The translations under genes and the position numbers were made by a program. DNA of 64,000 bases from DATFTE01 sp963840665 (GTDB taxonomy: Bacteria; Acidobacteriota; Terriglobia; Terriglobales; Acidobacteriaceae), in assembly GCA_963840665.1 (NCBI GenBank), contig CAWIZO010000008.1, positions 744,001 to 808,000 on the forward strand, read 5' to 3'. Position 1 is the first letter of the stretch. Every line of letters begins with the position of its first letter. Positions 62,848-64,000 of this stretch are shown here, piece after piece. The notes under the pieces were generated by a model, which had not been told where the DNA came from, did not search any database, and was given only the letters and a program-made list of their open reading frames with translations.

Positions 62848-63007
62848 CCAGAAAATGGCTGGATGGTGCCTGGTGGCATTAGGCTTGGTTCTTCTGACTG
62901 TGTCTGGCAGACTGGACCTGTTCACTGTGGTGCTGGCGCTGTGTCTTATTCTGTTGGCAGTTTCGATGCTGCGGTGCGCGGCCCGCAAAAAAGAACTAGC
63001 GCGATGA
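62840..63007 (+). CDS. 55-residue membrane peptide between permease and kinase
   Basis: ATG 62840 overlaps the permease stop by eight bases, and its own stop overlaps the kinase start (ATGA). The peptide MANQKMAGWCLVALGLVLLT has two short hydrophobic segments joined by a polar turn (SGRLD), then LCLILLAVSMLRCAARKKELAR with a basic end. Two helices in a hairpin are predicted. The tight coupling on both sides argues that it is translated. I do not recognise a family. It could link the transporter to the kinase. Confidence 0.65.
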   Translation: MANQKMAGWCLVALGLVLLTVSGRLDLFTVVLALCLILLAVSMLRCAARKKELAR

Positions 63008-64000
63008 GACTCATTCCCACGAATCGTGATAACGGCTGGGCACCCTACATCTGGCTCGCCTATTTCGGTTTCTTCTTCCTCGACCCCATTCTGAACCACG
63101 CGGGATGGGAGCGCTGGTTGGCCACCGGGCTCGGCACGGTTGTGTTCCTTGCGCTCTATTTTGCCGCGTTTTGGCTGCGCAGCCCTTGGGATCTGGTGGA
63201 CCTGGGAGTGATGCTGCTGTGCGGGGTGGCCTACGCTCCCTGGAACGGTGGCGCCACTTGTTTCTTCATCTACGCGGCCGCCCTCCTACCTTTCGTGGTT
63301 GAGTCGGAAGTACGGGCGATTCAGTTGCTCGCCGTGGTTTTTGCTGCGGCCATTGGCACATGGTGGGCCTTTCATTTATCGGGATGGTTCTTGTTTTATT
63401 CCGTCGGCATGTCGGGCGTGGTCTGCGCGAGCAACATTTACTTCGCGCAGCGCTCGCGCATGTATAAAAAGCTGCGCTCGGCACAGGACGAGATCGAGCA
63501 TCTCGCCAAAGTGGCCGAACGCGAACGCATTGCTCGCGATCTGCATGACGTCCTGGGACACACGCTCTCGGTCATTATCCTGAAGTCAGAACTGGCCTCG
63601 AAGCTCATCGATCGCGATCCCGAACGCGCGAAGGCTGAAGTCCGCGACGTCGAGCAAACCTCGCGCGAGGCGCTGGCTGAAGTGCGCAGCACCATCCGCG
63701 GCTACCGTCAGCAAGGCCTCGAAGAAGAAATGAAGCGTGCTAAGGCAACGCTCGAAACCGCTGGCCTCAAAGTCACATCAGAATCTGCGGCGGTCGGGCT
63801 CACTCCCGCCCAGGAAAGTGTCGTCGCCATGGTCGTGCGGGAAGCCGTCACCAACGTGGTCCGCCACGCGCAAGCTCGCACTTGCGAACTCCGCCTGTCG
63901 CCGCAGAACGGCACTTGTGTTCTCGAAATTCAAGATGACGGCCGCGGCGCATGTCAGCCCGAGGGCAACGGACTGCGCGGTATGCGCGAACGTATTGAAG
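63004..64000 (+). CDS. DesK-type sensor histidine kinase, truncated by window end
   Basis: 332 codons are visible and the frame runs off the window. The sensor region has about five membrane helices (roughly residues 13-145) with no large extracellular domain. HisKA_3 dimerisation domain: AERERIARDLHDVLGHTLSV with the phosphoacceptor His181. HATPase: N box REAVTNVVRHA (Asn284), DDGRG, and GNGLRGMRERIE. This set (DHp plus short ATPase, NarL-class) belongs to kinases such as DesK, LiaS and YvfT that sense membrane state and often regulate the ABC-2 exporter beside them. The response regulator would lie just past 64000. Confidence 0.9.
   Translation, partial: MRLIPTNRDNGWAPYIWLAYFGFFFLDPILNHAGWERWLATGLGTVVFLALYFAAFWLRSPWDLVDLGVMLLCGVAYAPWNGGATCFFIYAAALLPFVVESEVRAIQLLAVVFAAAIGTWWAFHLSGWFLFYSVGMSGVVCASNIYFAQRSRMYKKLRSAQDEIEHLAKVAERERIARDLHDVLGHTLSVIILKSELASKLIDRDPERAKAEVRDVEQTSREALAEVRSTIRGYRQQGLEEEMKRAKATLETAGLKVTSESAAVGLTPAQESVVAMVVREAVTNVVRHAQARTCELRLSPQNGTCVLEIQDDGRGACQPEGNGLRGMRERIE

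Noticed and set aside
1..64000. tRNA or rRNA genes
   Set aside because: No cloverleaf with a TTCGA-type T-loop and CCA-proximal stem, and no rRNA-like sequence, was found on either strand by eye.

Overview
The window looks like the chromosome of an Acidobacteriota member of the Terriglobia/Koribacter type. I infer this from gene content, not from a search: many exported proteins are built from GloVer (TIGR03803), HAF, choice-of-anchor D, FG-GAP, IPT and YVTN-like repeats, next to a split complex I operon, a CzcCBA efflux operon and DesK-type signalling. I saw no tRNA, rRNA, CRISPR array, insertion sequence or phage gene.

Layout. (1) 1-7,700, plus strand: the end of an exopolysaccharide or capsule cluster with a glycosyltransferase tail, a WecG/TagA-type transferase, a GDP-mannose 3,5-epimerase-like enzyme, and a carbamoylation module (SxtJ-like membrane protein, SGNH hydrolase, 59-residue SxtK/DUF5989-like membrane peptide, two NodU/CmcH O-carbamoyltransferases). 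(2) 7,700-27,560, mostly minus strand: an island of exported proteins. It holds three paralogous clan GH-A glycoside hydrolases, two paralogous BNR/sialidase-like propellers, two GloVer proteins, two HAF proteins, a TIGR03118 protein and a large phosphoesterase/repeat protein that is heavily frameshifted. (3) 27,860-37,880, minus strand: complex I genes nuoA-C-D-H-J-K-L-M-N without nuoB, nuoE, nuoF, nuoG or nuoI; three of the spacers are heptanucleotide repeats. (4) 38,000-41,070, plus strand: lysS and a PLP-dependent decarboxylase. (5) 41,100-50,400, minus strand: a czcCBA-type metal efflux operon bracketed by two lactonase-like propeller genes. (6) 50,890-53,160: a zinc-ribbon protein, galE and an AttH/CrtC-like protein. 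(7) 53,160-59,830, minus strand: an Rrf2 regulator, an SsuABC-like sulfonate transporter, an outer-membrane porin and a SorAB-like sulfite dehydrogenase. (8) 60,000-64,000: a PP2C phosphatase, then an ABC-2 export system coupled to a DesK-type histidine kinase that runs off the window.

Sequence quality. Many otherwise well-conserved genes carry single-base indels, often in GGG/CCC or short A runs (wecG, nuoL, nuoN, the transporter genes, the porin, a HAF gene, both BNR genes, the phosphoesterase). The conserved protein continues in the neighbouring frame each time, so uncorrected sequencing errors are the simplest explanation. I annotated such genes over the span of the reconstructed product and noted each break.
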